From positions 1 through 20,126 of the forward strand of contig CAYGUK010000075.1 of the NCBI GenBank assembly GCA_964352985.1: a DNA stretch of 20,126 nucleotides, written 5' to 3'. Position numbers and translations under genes: made by a program. How positions within the stretch are numbered: the first letter of the stretch is position 1; each line of letters starts with the position of its first letter. Under the pieces are notes generated by a model. That model did not search any database. It was not told where the DNA came from and saw nothing but the letters and a program-made list of their open reading frames with translations. This document shows positions 1 to 7,800 of this stretch, one piece after another. The stretch comes from CAYGUK01 sp964352985 (GTDB taxonomy: Bacteria; Pseudomonadota; Gammaproteobacteria; JAHCLG01).

Positions 1-84
1 ATTACGAAGCCGTTTTAAAGTGGGTGGGTCCATTTCATTTATTCAGCATTTATGCAGAATAGTTACCCTGATAATACTGCCTAC

Positions 85-99
85 CCTGGCAAAGCCAGG
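85..99. repeat. Inverted repeat in the intron 3' flank
   Basis: CCTGGC-AAA-GCCAGG forms a perfect six-pair stem with a three-base loop just beyond the predicted 3' end of the intron. It may be part of the original insertion locus. Some group II introns target sites beside hairpins, but those normally lie in the 5' exon, so this stem is not proof of the target. Confidence 0.45.
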
Positions 100-103
100 C
101 TAA

Positions 104-480
104 ATCGAGTAGGAGGCGGCTCACGCCGCCGTCCTCTCACACCACCGTACGTGCGATTTCGCATACGGCGGTTTAAATTAAAGTATTACCTGTTTCATTT
201 GTTGTTCAAGATTAATCAGTTTCATTTTATTAAACCACTCTATTGACATTGCTTGTTTCACCGTTTTCATCACGCGTCTTCCCGCTTCCCATGATTTTAC
301 ATAAATATTACAATCATCGGCGTAGCGACAAAACTGATGACCTCGTCTCTCCAATTCCTGATCCAATTCATCCAACACGATGTTTGATAATAACGGTGAT
401 AAGTTTCCACCCTGCGGCGTGCCTTCTTCACGGTTAATACAACATAATAATGAATAGTGACCATTCATATTTTTTTTACT
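104..480 (-). mobile_element. Group II intron remnant (3' part, 5'-truncated)
   Basis: Read on the minus strand, a reverse-transcriptase fragment is followed directly by intron RNA structure. A domain V-like hairpin (about 142-173) has CCGTATGCG pairing with CGCACGTACGG around a short A-rich loop. A domain VI-like hairpin (111-135) has stem GGCGGC/GCCGCC, a GTGA tetraloop and an outer AGGA/TCCT helix. The sequence then runs CTACTCGAT, placing an A about seven bases before the expected 3' splice end near 104, where the branch-point A sits in such introns. Everything upstream of the RT active-site region, including domains I-III, is missing, so the element cannot move or splice by itself. The 5' boundary near 470-480 is an estimate from where RT similarity ends. 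Confidence 0.85.
178..468 (-). pseudogene. ltrA: Group II intron reverse transcriptase/maturase fragment with internal deletion
   Basis: The 96-codon frame carries the RT signature GTPQGG (residues 16-21), then LSPLLSNI and the catalytic YADD (49-52) followed by CNIYVKS and AGRRVM, typical of group II intron-encoded proteins. Intact proteins of this family are roughly 400-600 residues. Here the fingers are absent, and after about residue 73 the thumb, maturase domain and any endonuclease domain are gone. The last ~22 residues (IEWFNKMKLINLEQQ...) resemble the usual extreme C-terminus of such proteins, and the stop lies only a few bases before domain V, so an in-frame internal deletion joining RT to the C-terminal tail is likely. 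The ATG used is only the first available; the true N-terminus is lost. Confidence 0.85.
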
Positions 481-481
481 A

Positions 482-1120
482 TTAAGCCATCGTTACTCTT
501 TCAGGCGGTAAATTATGTGAATCACGATTTAGATATTTCTCTTGAATTGCCATTTTGGCATCAAGACAACTCCCACAACTAAAAGCGGCACAAGTTCCTA
601 TTGCAGTTACGGGCCAACGTAATGTTTGGGTTGCGATGGTAACGGGTAAATCTAAAATACAACAAACACATATACAGCCTTGAACGCAACACTCCATACA
701 ATCATCACCATCAGAATCACGATGGGCAAGACTACATAATACTTTCTGCGTTTCCCATTGTTGATCAGCATAATGCGTCACACAGTCATAAAAACAACAA
801 GCGTATTGTAGACGATATTGAGGGTCTACAGATCCATGCAAAGCATAGCTAGTACTTCGTAATCTTGCATATTCAGCATCGGTTAAAAAAGTCGACAAAT
901 ATTGCAAGTGAATTGTTGGCATAATTAGAATATTGTTATGCGGAGCAGGAGGACCATATTGAACTACATTAGGACAGTCGTTTTGATTTATACAATCAGA
1001 ATCAGCGGAATCATTAGGATGTATATCAAGACTATGATAAGTTCCGTGAGAATCATCATTCGTGACTCCATCGCCTTGGAGCAAAAAATGTGTGGAATTT
1101 TTTTCATCATAATTAAACAT
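482..1120 (-). CDS. Cys-rich hypothetical protein (212 aa), effector-like
   Basis: I do not recognise this protein. It has 16 cysteines in 212 residues: C43 and C49, a CC..C group at 108-113, C129, a dense block at 141-154 (CMECCVQGCICVCC) and C177, C182 and C185. From about 148 to 185 it is hydrophobic, so a membrane-associated segment is possible. The N-terminal 60 residues are Asn/Asp-rich and polar, and there is no signal peptide. Start: ATG at 1118-1120 with AGAGGT seven to eight bases upstream and a sigma70-like promoter at 1159-1187. The stop lies 13 bases from the intron remnant's open frame, so the last residues may have been changed when the intron fragment arrived. The cysteines could bind metal or be lipidated; neither is shown. 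Confidence 0.7.
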   Translation of the reverse strand: MFNYDEKNSTHFLLQGDGVTNDDSHGTYHSLDIHPNDSADSDCINQNDCPNVVQYGPPAPHNNILIMPTIHLQYLSTFLTDAEYARLRSTSYALHGSVDPQYRLQYACCFYDCVTHYADQQWETQKVLCSLAHRDSDGDDCMECCVQGCICVCCILDLPVTIATQTLRWPVTAIGTCAAFSCGSCLDAKMAIQEKYLNRDSHNLPPERVTMA

Positions 1121-1158
1121 AGCACATACCTCTTTATTATTAATTATTATTTTTTTTG

Positions 1159-1187
1159 TTATAGATAGAACAACTTAAAAGTGACAA
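1159..1187 (-). promoter_or_regulatory. Sigma70-type promoter of the Cys-rich gene, with overlapping palindrome
   Basis: On the minus strand TTGTCA (1182-1187) and CTATAA (1159-1164) are separated by 17 bases, giving a start near 1152 and a leader of about 32 bases. The -35 box lies within the inverted repeat GACAAT-TATT-ATTGTC (1183-1198), which could be a repressor site. Confidence 0.55.
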
Positions 1188-1198
1188 TTATTATTGTC

Positions 1199-1564
1199 TA
1201 TTTTAACTGTGTTCAGAGATTTTCTCTTCTACTGTGCTTATCCGTATAACATTTAATACTGAAGTCATTTTAGCAGTAATTTATTATAACGAGTTTATTA
1301 AACATAAATATCCAATATATGTTGAAAATTGTTTCCAAGTAAATTCCACAATAAAAATAATTCAGAATATATTAAATCAATTTCAAATACACTTTATCGA
1401 AGTGTTATTGACAAAGTTAACAATCTGTTTTCTGATCTTATTTAAATATTACAATACAGCGATAGCTTTTTAAAAATTAACTTTCTGCTTCGAAAATTTA
1501 GTTCATCTAATCAAAATTAGTGACCAATCATAATTAAGCAAATGATTTAACTTATATTTAAAAA
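1199..1564. other. Intergenic AT-rich stretch between divergent genes
   Basis: This is the core of the ~500-base gap between the Cys-rich gene and the GIDE-like gene. I see no RNA gene, hairpin terminator or convincing coding frame. A plus-strand 79-codon frame (1234-1473) is dominated by Ile, Asn, Lys, Phe and Tyr, as random AT-rich DNA gives, and has no good ribosome binding site. The outer edges hold the two promoters listed separately. Confidence 0.5.
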
Positions 1565-1593
1565 TTGACTGATTTATTGCGAATTGCTAGTAT
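1565..1593 (+). promoter_or_regulatory. Sigma70-type promoter of the GIDE-like gene
   Basis: TTGACT (1565-1570) and TAGTAT (1588-1593) are separated by exactly 17 bases, predicting transcription from about 1600. This lies downstream of the TTG codon at 1584, so the ATG at 1620 is the likely start. Confidence 0.6.
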
Positions 1594-1619
1594 CTATTTC
1601 TAAATGCAAGAGAGATAGC

Positions 1620-2723
1620 ATGAAAACACTCACGGTATCAGAATTTTTTTTAATACTTGTTATTGTGCTTATCTTCATTTACTGTTTGTTCCAGTTTTTT
1701 CGTATTGGCCGTTTATATTTATTGTATCGAAGAGCAAATAACCTAAACATCAAAGAAGCCACCAATGGCTTTGTAGAATTATCAGGACAAGCTGATTATC
1801 TAGAGGGCGTACCAACTAAAAGTTATGCCGCAGATAAGACTTGTTGCTGGTATGATTTTCGAATGTATAAGGGATATTTATTTAATCCATTTAAGCGTGC
1901 GTTATACTGGCGTGATAAACGAACACTATTATTTCATTTTAATCATCAACAATTTATTAAACTAACTGAAGGTACGGAATCCTGTTATGTCATTTCAGAA
2001 CAAGCCTATTTTAAATATGATAATTTTACTGCAGCTCGATTATTTGCTGATGAAAATTTAAATAAAACAAAACTTAATCAAATCTATCAAGAAGACGGAA
2101 AACAACAGCTTGCTTCATTTTGTAATGTAAAATCAAGCCGTCCATTACTTGCCTTTAAAAACGCTTATGAATCGATAGAATATTATATTTGTAAAGGTGA
2201 TGTTGTTTATGTAAGCGGTTATTTTGAAACAATCTCTTGCAATCAAAATCCTTTTATTCTTTATCGACATCAAATCATTAACCGAATCGTGGCTTATCAA
2301 CATCATTTTATTGAAAAATCGATAGTCACATTTTTACGAGAAAATAAAGATAACTCAGCAAAAGAACTTTTACACTTTCTTCATCAGCAATTAAATAATA
2401 ATTATAAAATTGTGATATCTCAATATAATGAGATTACTGTTTATAATTATGCAAATAAATATGATCACTCAGTTTATTCTCCAAATCCTGATGTAAAAAT
2501 CATGATAAAATTAGCAAATATATTAAGTCAAGAAATAGCCTGGTCGCGATTTGTTACAAATTCAAATAAAAGTCATTTCAAAATAATTCGACAATATGAA
2601 AATCAGCCTATTTTTATTTCTTCACCTAAGCGATTTTCTTTCAAACAATTTGCCTTTAAACACATCATTCCTCCCTTTATTTTTTTGTTAATTTTAATAT
2701 TAATCACTTTAATTTGGGTTTAA
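1620..2723 (+). CDS. GIDE/MULAN-like membrane protein without a RING domain
   Basis: The 367-residue protein has a membrane segment at about 8-26, a long soluble region and a second membrane segment at about 347-366. Residues 46-84 (NGFVELSGQADYLEG, then PTKSYAADKTCCWYDFRMYK) and 187-202 (EYYICKGDVVYVSGYF) fit the start and end of the GIDE (BAM) domain, the intermembrane module of the mitochondrial ubiquitin ligase MUL1, also found in many bacterial membrane proteins. Unlike MUL1 it has no C-terminal cysteine/histidine RING, so no ligase activity should be assumed. Start: ATG 1620 with GAGAGA just upstream and the promoter at 1565-1593; an upstream in-frame TTG at 1584 lies inside that promoter. 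It stands alone; bacterial relatives are often beside lemA, which is absent here. Function unknown, probably inner membrane. Confidence 0.6.
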   Translation: MKTLTVSEFFLILVIVLIFIYCLFQFFRIGRLYLLYRRANNLNIKEATNGFVELSGQADYLEGVPTKSYAADKTCCWYDFRMYKGYLFNPFKRALYWRDKRTLLFHFNHQQFIKLTEGTESCYVISEQAYFKYDNFTAARLFADENLNKTKLNQIYQEDGKQQLASFCNVKSSRPLLAFKNAYESIEYYICKGDVVYVSGYFETISCNQNPFILYRHQIINRIVAYQHHFIEKSIVTFLRENKDNSAKELLHFLHQQLNNNYKIVISQYNEITVYNYANKYDHSVYSPNPDVKIMIKLANILSQEIAWSRFVTNSNKSHFKIIRQYENQPIFISSPKRFSFKQFAFKHIIPPFIFLLILILITLIWV

Positions 2724-2966
2724 GCCATCCTGTTTTTAATTGTATTAGGGTATTCTTTTTGATCTTGATAAATTAAAATATATCGTCACATCTCATAATC
2801 TATAATAATATCAGTTGATTATTGTATTTGGAGAGCGTAAATTCTATTCCCTCTATGTATCATAGCTTGGTTTTTAATTTTAAATTCAACAGTATTTATT
2901 TGCCCTAAGAATTAAAAATGACAATTAATCTCTGCATTTTTTTGCGTAATATTATGTGACAAGAGC

Positions 2967-2975
2967 TGTTATAAT
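2967..2975 (+). promoter_or_regulatory. Extended -10 promoter for the 245-aa gene
   Basis: TG at 2967-2968, one base, then a consensus TATAAT at 2970-2975 make an extended -10 element. No good -35 box is seen at 16-18 bases, as is common for this promoter type. Predicted start is about 2982, leaving a ~32-base leader before the ATG at 3014. Confidence 0.5.
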
Positions 2976-3013
2976 GACAACTTTAATAGTTAACTTTGAT
3001 AAGAAAAATAATA

Positions 3014-3751
3014 ATGAGCATGCAAGATATCGAAATACAATTAAGACGAGAGAATACAACTGAAGCTGCAGAAAAATATTTAGACGAAGCATTTTTTAGT
3101 GTTGTTTATCTTATTAAAGCACATATCAGCCCCGTTTTTACACACTGTAATGAACTAAACAAAATAGTTCAAAATATCGAAAAGTTAATGAATTTACCAG
3201 AAGCCAAAAATTCTGAGAATGCTAACATCTATCAAAACAATGCTGCCAATAAAATCATAACCTTTGCCAAAGACGCTTTTGAATCACTAACTGAAATTGC
3301 AAGATATTTTAATCTAGGTGGTAATATCAATGATTTAGAAAATGACAACACTAATCTTCACAATATTTGGATTAGAGTTAAAGATTTACTTGGCGATGAA
3401 GCTACACAATTATCTATCAATGCCGTGCTCGAAGAACAGGTTGGTGTTTCAACAAAATCTTTACATGAAATAATTTCATCAAAACATACCGACTTATTAA
3501 AAGGGATGAAGGCTTTTATTCAAGCATTACAGTCGTTTCCTACTCGCTATGCTAGCACTTTAGCACAAAACCAAGCGTTTATTTCTAAGCTTGAAAGTGC
3601 AACACTAAATATCAAGAATCCTAGAGAAATTAAAGAATCTCCTTCGATAGAATTCACTGCTATTACGGGATTACCTGATAATCCAGAACCACCATCGCTA
3701 GATAATTCTAACTCTAAAGATTCTCGTTGTTGTCCTTGGTTTAAACGTTAA
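3014..3751 (+). CDS. Hypothetical helical protein ending in a Cys-Cys motif (245 aa)
   Basis: I do not recognise this protein. It looks soluble and mainly helical: residues ~1-100 and ~115-200 are amphipathic with regular Leu/Ile/Ala spacing and no membrane segment or signal peptide. The last ~35 residues are Pro/Ser/Asn-rich and end in SRCCPWFKR, a paired cysteine next to aromatic and basic residues. Such tails can be palmitoylated when a bacterial effector enters a eukaryotic cell, but this is not a CaaX box and the idea is inference. Start: ATG 3014 (another ATG two codons on) follows the extended -10 promoter by a suitable distance; a TTG at 2996 would leave a very short leader. The ribosome binding site is weak. 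It is flanked by non-coding DNA on both sides. Confidence 0.65.
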   Translation: MSMQDIEIQLRRENTTEAAEKYLDEAFFSVVYLIKAHISPVFTHCNELNKIVQNIEKLMNLPEAKNSENANIYQNNAANKIITFAKDAFESLTEIARYFNLGGNINDLENDNTNLHNIWIRVKDLLGDEATQLSINAVLEEQVGVSTKSLHEIISSKHTDLLKGMKAFIQALQSFPTRYASTLAQNQAFISKLESATLNIKNPREIKESPSIEFTAITGLPDNPEPPSLDNSNSKDSRCCPWFKR

Positions 3752-3762
3752 CTTTACACTTT

Positions 3763-4026
3763 TTAATGTTTTAACTGTGCTGGCAGAGCTTTATCGTTGT
3801 CAGGCAAGATAGGATATATCAATAAATTTTTCCAATCGGCAAAACGTTTAGTATCTGTTTTTTCACTATGACACGCACATGAACTTGCTTGAGATTTATC
3901 CTCAACCACGACTTAACCAATACTCGCATCCAGTGATAATTGAAAACGTAAACGGTTAAGCAAATTCGACATGAATTTTTCAGCGAGTTGTGCTGGATCT
4001 TGTGTGGTACGTATTTTATCCAAGTT
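3763..4026 (-). pseudogene. Decayed reading frame, family not recognised
   Basis: On the minus strand, 88 codons from 4026 to a stop at 3763-3765 read as plausible protein (KIRTTQDPAQLAEKF..., later KRFADWKNLLIYPILPD) broken by one in-frame TAA at 3913-3915. Another stop sits immediately upstream at 4027-4029, and no start codon or ribosome binding site is evident. The composition is more protein-like than the flanking AT-rich spacer, suggesting the C-terminal relic of a lost gene. It could also be chance. Confidence 0.35.
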
Positions 4027-4137
4027 TTAAATGTTGGTTTTTTAATATTAAAGTTAACACCCCATTTTTTTGAAGTAATTAAGATTAATTATATGTGTAT
4101 TGAATGCTGTCTACTGGGCTATGTTATCACGATTTTC

Positions 4138-4161
4138 TAAGGGGTCGTATTTGACCCCTTA
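4138..4161 (-). terminator. Hairpin after the secreted-protein gene
   Basis: AAGGGGTC pairs perfectly with GACCCCTT around a six-base loop, with one extra T-A pair outside, 26 bases beyond the stop of the gene at 4187-4696. There is no real T-run on either strand (AGAAAATC follows on the minus strand), so it may be a weak terminator or a transcript-end stabiliser. Confidence 0.5.
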
Positions 4162-4186
4162 ACCTTAGAAATAACAATATAAAGTA

Positions 4187-4696
4187 TTAAGGACAACCAG
4201 GTTGTGGAAATGGAGTAAAATTACTTTTGTCAAAACTTATATTTTGTGTGCCACCATCCCCTGTAAATGATACTGTGTTTATAGAACGAATAATTGATTT
4301 GGCGGGTACGGTAGTAGGTGTAGTACTAAAGTTTTCTACTCCTCCTATTGATTGCGCTGCTGAATCAACATTTGAATAGTTCGTCGATCCGGTATAGTTC
4401 GCAATGACATAGAATTGTTTATTAGTACAATTATCAGCGCTATAAATAGACCAAAAGGTATCACCAGCACTAACCGGGCCGCTTGTTTGTGATGCACCAA
4501 TATTCTGATCATTATTGTCGAGAGAAAAACTAATTTGTGCTTTACTACCTAAACATGTATTCGTTGTGACTATCAAACAACAAACTTTATTTTGTTGTGC
4601 ATTATCGCAAACGCCAGGAGGTGCTGCTCCCGCAAAACTAAATTGATTAATAACCAATAACACCGGTATGAATAAAATATACAAAAACTGCTTCAT
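4187..4696 (-). CDS. Secreted Cys-containing hypothetical protein (169 aa)
   Basis: The N-terminus MKQFLYILFIPVLLVINQFSFAGA is a typical signal peptide: basic residue, hydrophobic core, small residues and likely cleavage near residue 22-25. The mature part has six cysteines (30, 39, 40, 48, 90, 168), an even number fitting disulfide bonds outside the cytoplasm, and is rich in Ser, Thr, Asn and Gly, suggesting a beta-rich fold. No lipobox, so not a lipoprotein. I do not recognise the family. Start: ATG with GGAG about ten bases upstream; a TATACT -10 box at 4733-4738 (with TTTAAC 16 bases upstream of it) may drive it. It lies downstream of the giant TPR-type gene on the same strand with a 138-base gap, and is probably transcribed separately. 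Confidence 0.7.
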   Translation of the reverse strand: MKQFLYILFIPVLLVINQFSFAGAAPPGVCDNAQQNKVCCLIVTTNTCLGSKAQISFSLDNNDQNIGASQTSGPVSAGDTFWSIYSADNCTNKQFYVIANYTGSTNYSNVDSAAQSIGGVENFSTTPTTVPAKSIIRSINTVSFTGDGGTQNISFDKSNFTPFPQPGCP

Positions 4697-4834
4697 TTTG
4701 ATTATGCTCCAAATTTTGAAAATCTCTCCTTAAGTATAGCTTAGAATAGTGATTGTTAAATTTATAAGATAAGATTAAAAGTCATTAATAATCAGTCGGT
4801 TATAATCTGGGCTTAAATCAATATTTTATTCACC

Positions 4835-7800
4835 CTAATGAATACTAAGCTTACTTGAGGGATAAAACTGCGCTATTAACTCGCTAATTTTAGCAAAATT
4901 TTGTTCACCTAATTCATCAATTAGTAATTTTACTTCCATTTCTTCTTGTAATCGAAGTTGAATATTTGATAAAAAGGGTTTTAAAAATAATCTATTAAAA
5001 TCTTCAATTAAATTTTGACTGCTTCTCAAGCTTGGATGAACTAAATGACTAAAGATAGCTTTGAGAATATCTGGTTCTTCACGAAATTGAACGAAATTAA
5101 ATATTATCTCAGCAACTTGATTTATCGCTAATTGTTCTGGTTTTATTCCACTAATTGATTCTTCCAAACTAACACCTGGGAGTATTGTTTGTTTTTTAAG
5201 AATGTATTTAAAGCCACATAATATTGCTTGGATCACATGGGCTCTATTAGGTAAATCATAAGCTAAACTAAAACACGATAATGTCTCTTCAGCCAATAAT
5301 TTAGCATGCTTATCGCTTAGATCGCAATCAGTTGAACTAACAAGATCAACTATATATTTAAATACAGGATCAACAGAGTATTGAATTAGTAATTTCTTTC
5401 TACCGACTTCAATTGAATAATAATAAAGTAATGTCATGGCAGAAGCATCAGGATATTTCGATTTTAAAATTGTTAATTTGAGCGCCAACTCAGATTTGAT
5501 TTCTTCGCCTTCAATAAATTGATTAATCAATATTGTCATCATCACATCAGGATTAATTCTAAATAATTCTTCATAACACTTAAAATTTAATCTAAAAGAT
5601 AAGAATTCTAACATCTTCTGTGCTTTATTTTGTAAAAGTGTGATTGCCAGCGTTGTTAAATCAGAAACAGATTGAGCTTCGCTCAGTGGATGACCTAATC
5701 TAACCAACAGCGATAGTATATCTGCTTGACTCAAACGACCCTTTTTTAATGCGTTGATTTCTTCTAATATAGCTTTAACACAATATTTTACGCTGCCACT
5801 TGCCATGGGTTGTTCATCTGCTAAAAACAATATTTCAGGTTGATCTTGTAATACAATTGCCTTTTTATTTTTTGCGATTTGCAAGCTATAAAGCGTTTTT
5901 TCGATTTTTGTATAGGCTATCTCTGACTCCATTTCCTGACAGAGATTAAAATGAACTTGCATTTTCTTAAAAAGAATATCATTTAATTTTTCTAATATTT
6001 CACTATCATGTAAATCAGGTTGTTGTTGTAATAATGCACGACACTCATCTGGAAAAATATCTTTTAAAGATGTTTGGTTTTCTTTAATGATTCTAAAATA
6101 AAACGCTGCAAGTTTAAGATGCATCCAAGGTTCTAAATTATGAAAATATAATTGCCTTATATAATTGAGTGCGGTTTTTATATCTGAAACTTGTTTGTTG
6201 TTTTCAATGAATTTAATAACATATCTTGCAAAAATAATATTCGCCTCTGGAATATGTTGACAATTAATGCGGCAAACTTCGATTAATAGCTGTTGATGTT
6301 CTGATGGATGACTTAACCAAGCATCATCAGAAGCTAACTGGGATAATAGGTTGCCTAAAGGATGTCTTGTAGATTGATGTGTCGAATCAATAGAAAAGTC
6401 ACTGCCTTCATGTCTTTTTTTCATTTCACTGTCACATAAATGTTGTTCTTCTTCGCTATGAGTAAATTGAATAAGACCTAGTGAATGTCTTTTAACCCAA
6501 CCCAATTTCTCTAAGACATTATTAGGATAATAATAAAAAACAAGAGCGAGATTTTCTACATCGTGTTGCGAAATAAGTTTTACTATTATTTCTTGTCGAA
6601 ATTGCTCTTCGCGTAAAAGCATATGTGTGAATGGAACAGTGGAATGAGCCTCACTTTTATTCTTTTTACCCAAAGCGCTTTCATCGTCAAGCGCTTCGGT
6701 TTCATCTAGTCCCTGAACTTGAACTTCTACTTTATGCTTATCTTCCATTTCTTGATATTCAAATAAACACGAAGCCATTTTCACTACTTCTTCTTCTGTT
6801 AGGCTATCATCAAATTTTTTATACATTAATAAATGCTGCATAATGGTTTTAACAAGCATATCATGCGAAAAACCAACATGTTCAAAACGCATTGCACGAC
6901 GCAAACAATACAAGACATCTAACTCATCTTGAGTGGATTCAATAATAATGCCTTTTTCCAAATCAAATACATTAGGACCAGTATAACTGCTATCTCCTTT
7001 ATGAATTAAATCCATTGCACACATTTGATAAAACATGGCAATTTCTAAAGTTTGTGCTGAACTTAATCCACTTACTTCAGATATCGTGGCCAATAAAGCA
7101 AGCGCACGAATCGGATTATGACTACGAATATAATAGAGTGCTAACTCTACACGTAATTGATTTAAAGTTTCATCCTGAGTAGTATCCTGAATTAACATAT
7201 TCTGCAAATACAACATTTGTTCTGTTTCAACTAAACAGTTTGCGTCAGTTCGTTGTAGCGTTCTGATAAATAAAGGTAAGGCTTCATTTCTAAAGTTAAA
7301 TTGTTCTACATCTTTACAAAGAATGTGTTTGTTATAAACAATACAGCAATAGAGCATTAATTTAATATCAGCTTTGTAAAAACCAAGCATCTCAGTATTG
7401 ATAATTTCCAAGTGTTCTTTATAGTCAATAATTTCTCTTTCTAGTAATTCGCGTCTTTGTAGTAAATCTTGTCTTTGAGGAAATTGCTTTAATTCATCGT
7501 TTAATTGTATTAATTCACTTTCAAATATTTGTAATTTATATTTGCAAATATTTGACCTATAAATCAAATAATAAAACTGAATGATTTTTCTGTTTTTTTC
7601 GGATGTAAATCTCAAATCATCAGTAAAAAATGAGTCACATTCAATAAATTCCTCAGGTTCGTACAATGAATAAAACGCCGCCATCTGTGAATACAGATAA
7701 GCTTTTAAAATTAAATTAGTAGAACACCTTGCATGGAGTTGACTCGCAAGAAAATCGCCATTTTTAGCAGAACTTGCTTCAATAGCAGAAACCATAAACG

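Noticed and set aside
52..246. Plus-strand 64-codon frame with Arg-rich segment
   Set aside because: It is antisense to the domain V/VI RNA structure of the intron remnant; the Arg-rich stretch comes from the hairpin sequences.
243..437. Plus-strand 64-codon frame
   Set aside because: Antisense to the RT fragment, which has unmistakable family motifs.
938..1168. Plus-strand 76-codon frame
   Set aside because: Antisense to the start of the Cys-rich gene and its promoter, with no ribosome binding site and a low-complexity Ile/Arg-rich product.
1234..1473. Plus-strand 79-codon frame
   Set aside because: Composition typical of random AT-rich DNA, with no ribosome binding site or recognisable motif.
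1584..1619. TTG at 1584 as start of the GIDE-like gene
   Set aside because: It lies inside the promoter spacer, upstream of the predicted transcription start; ATG 1620 has a ribosome binding site.
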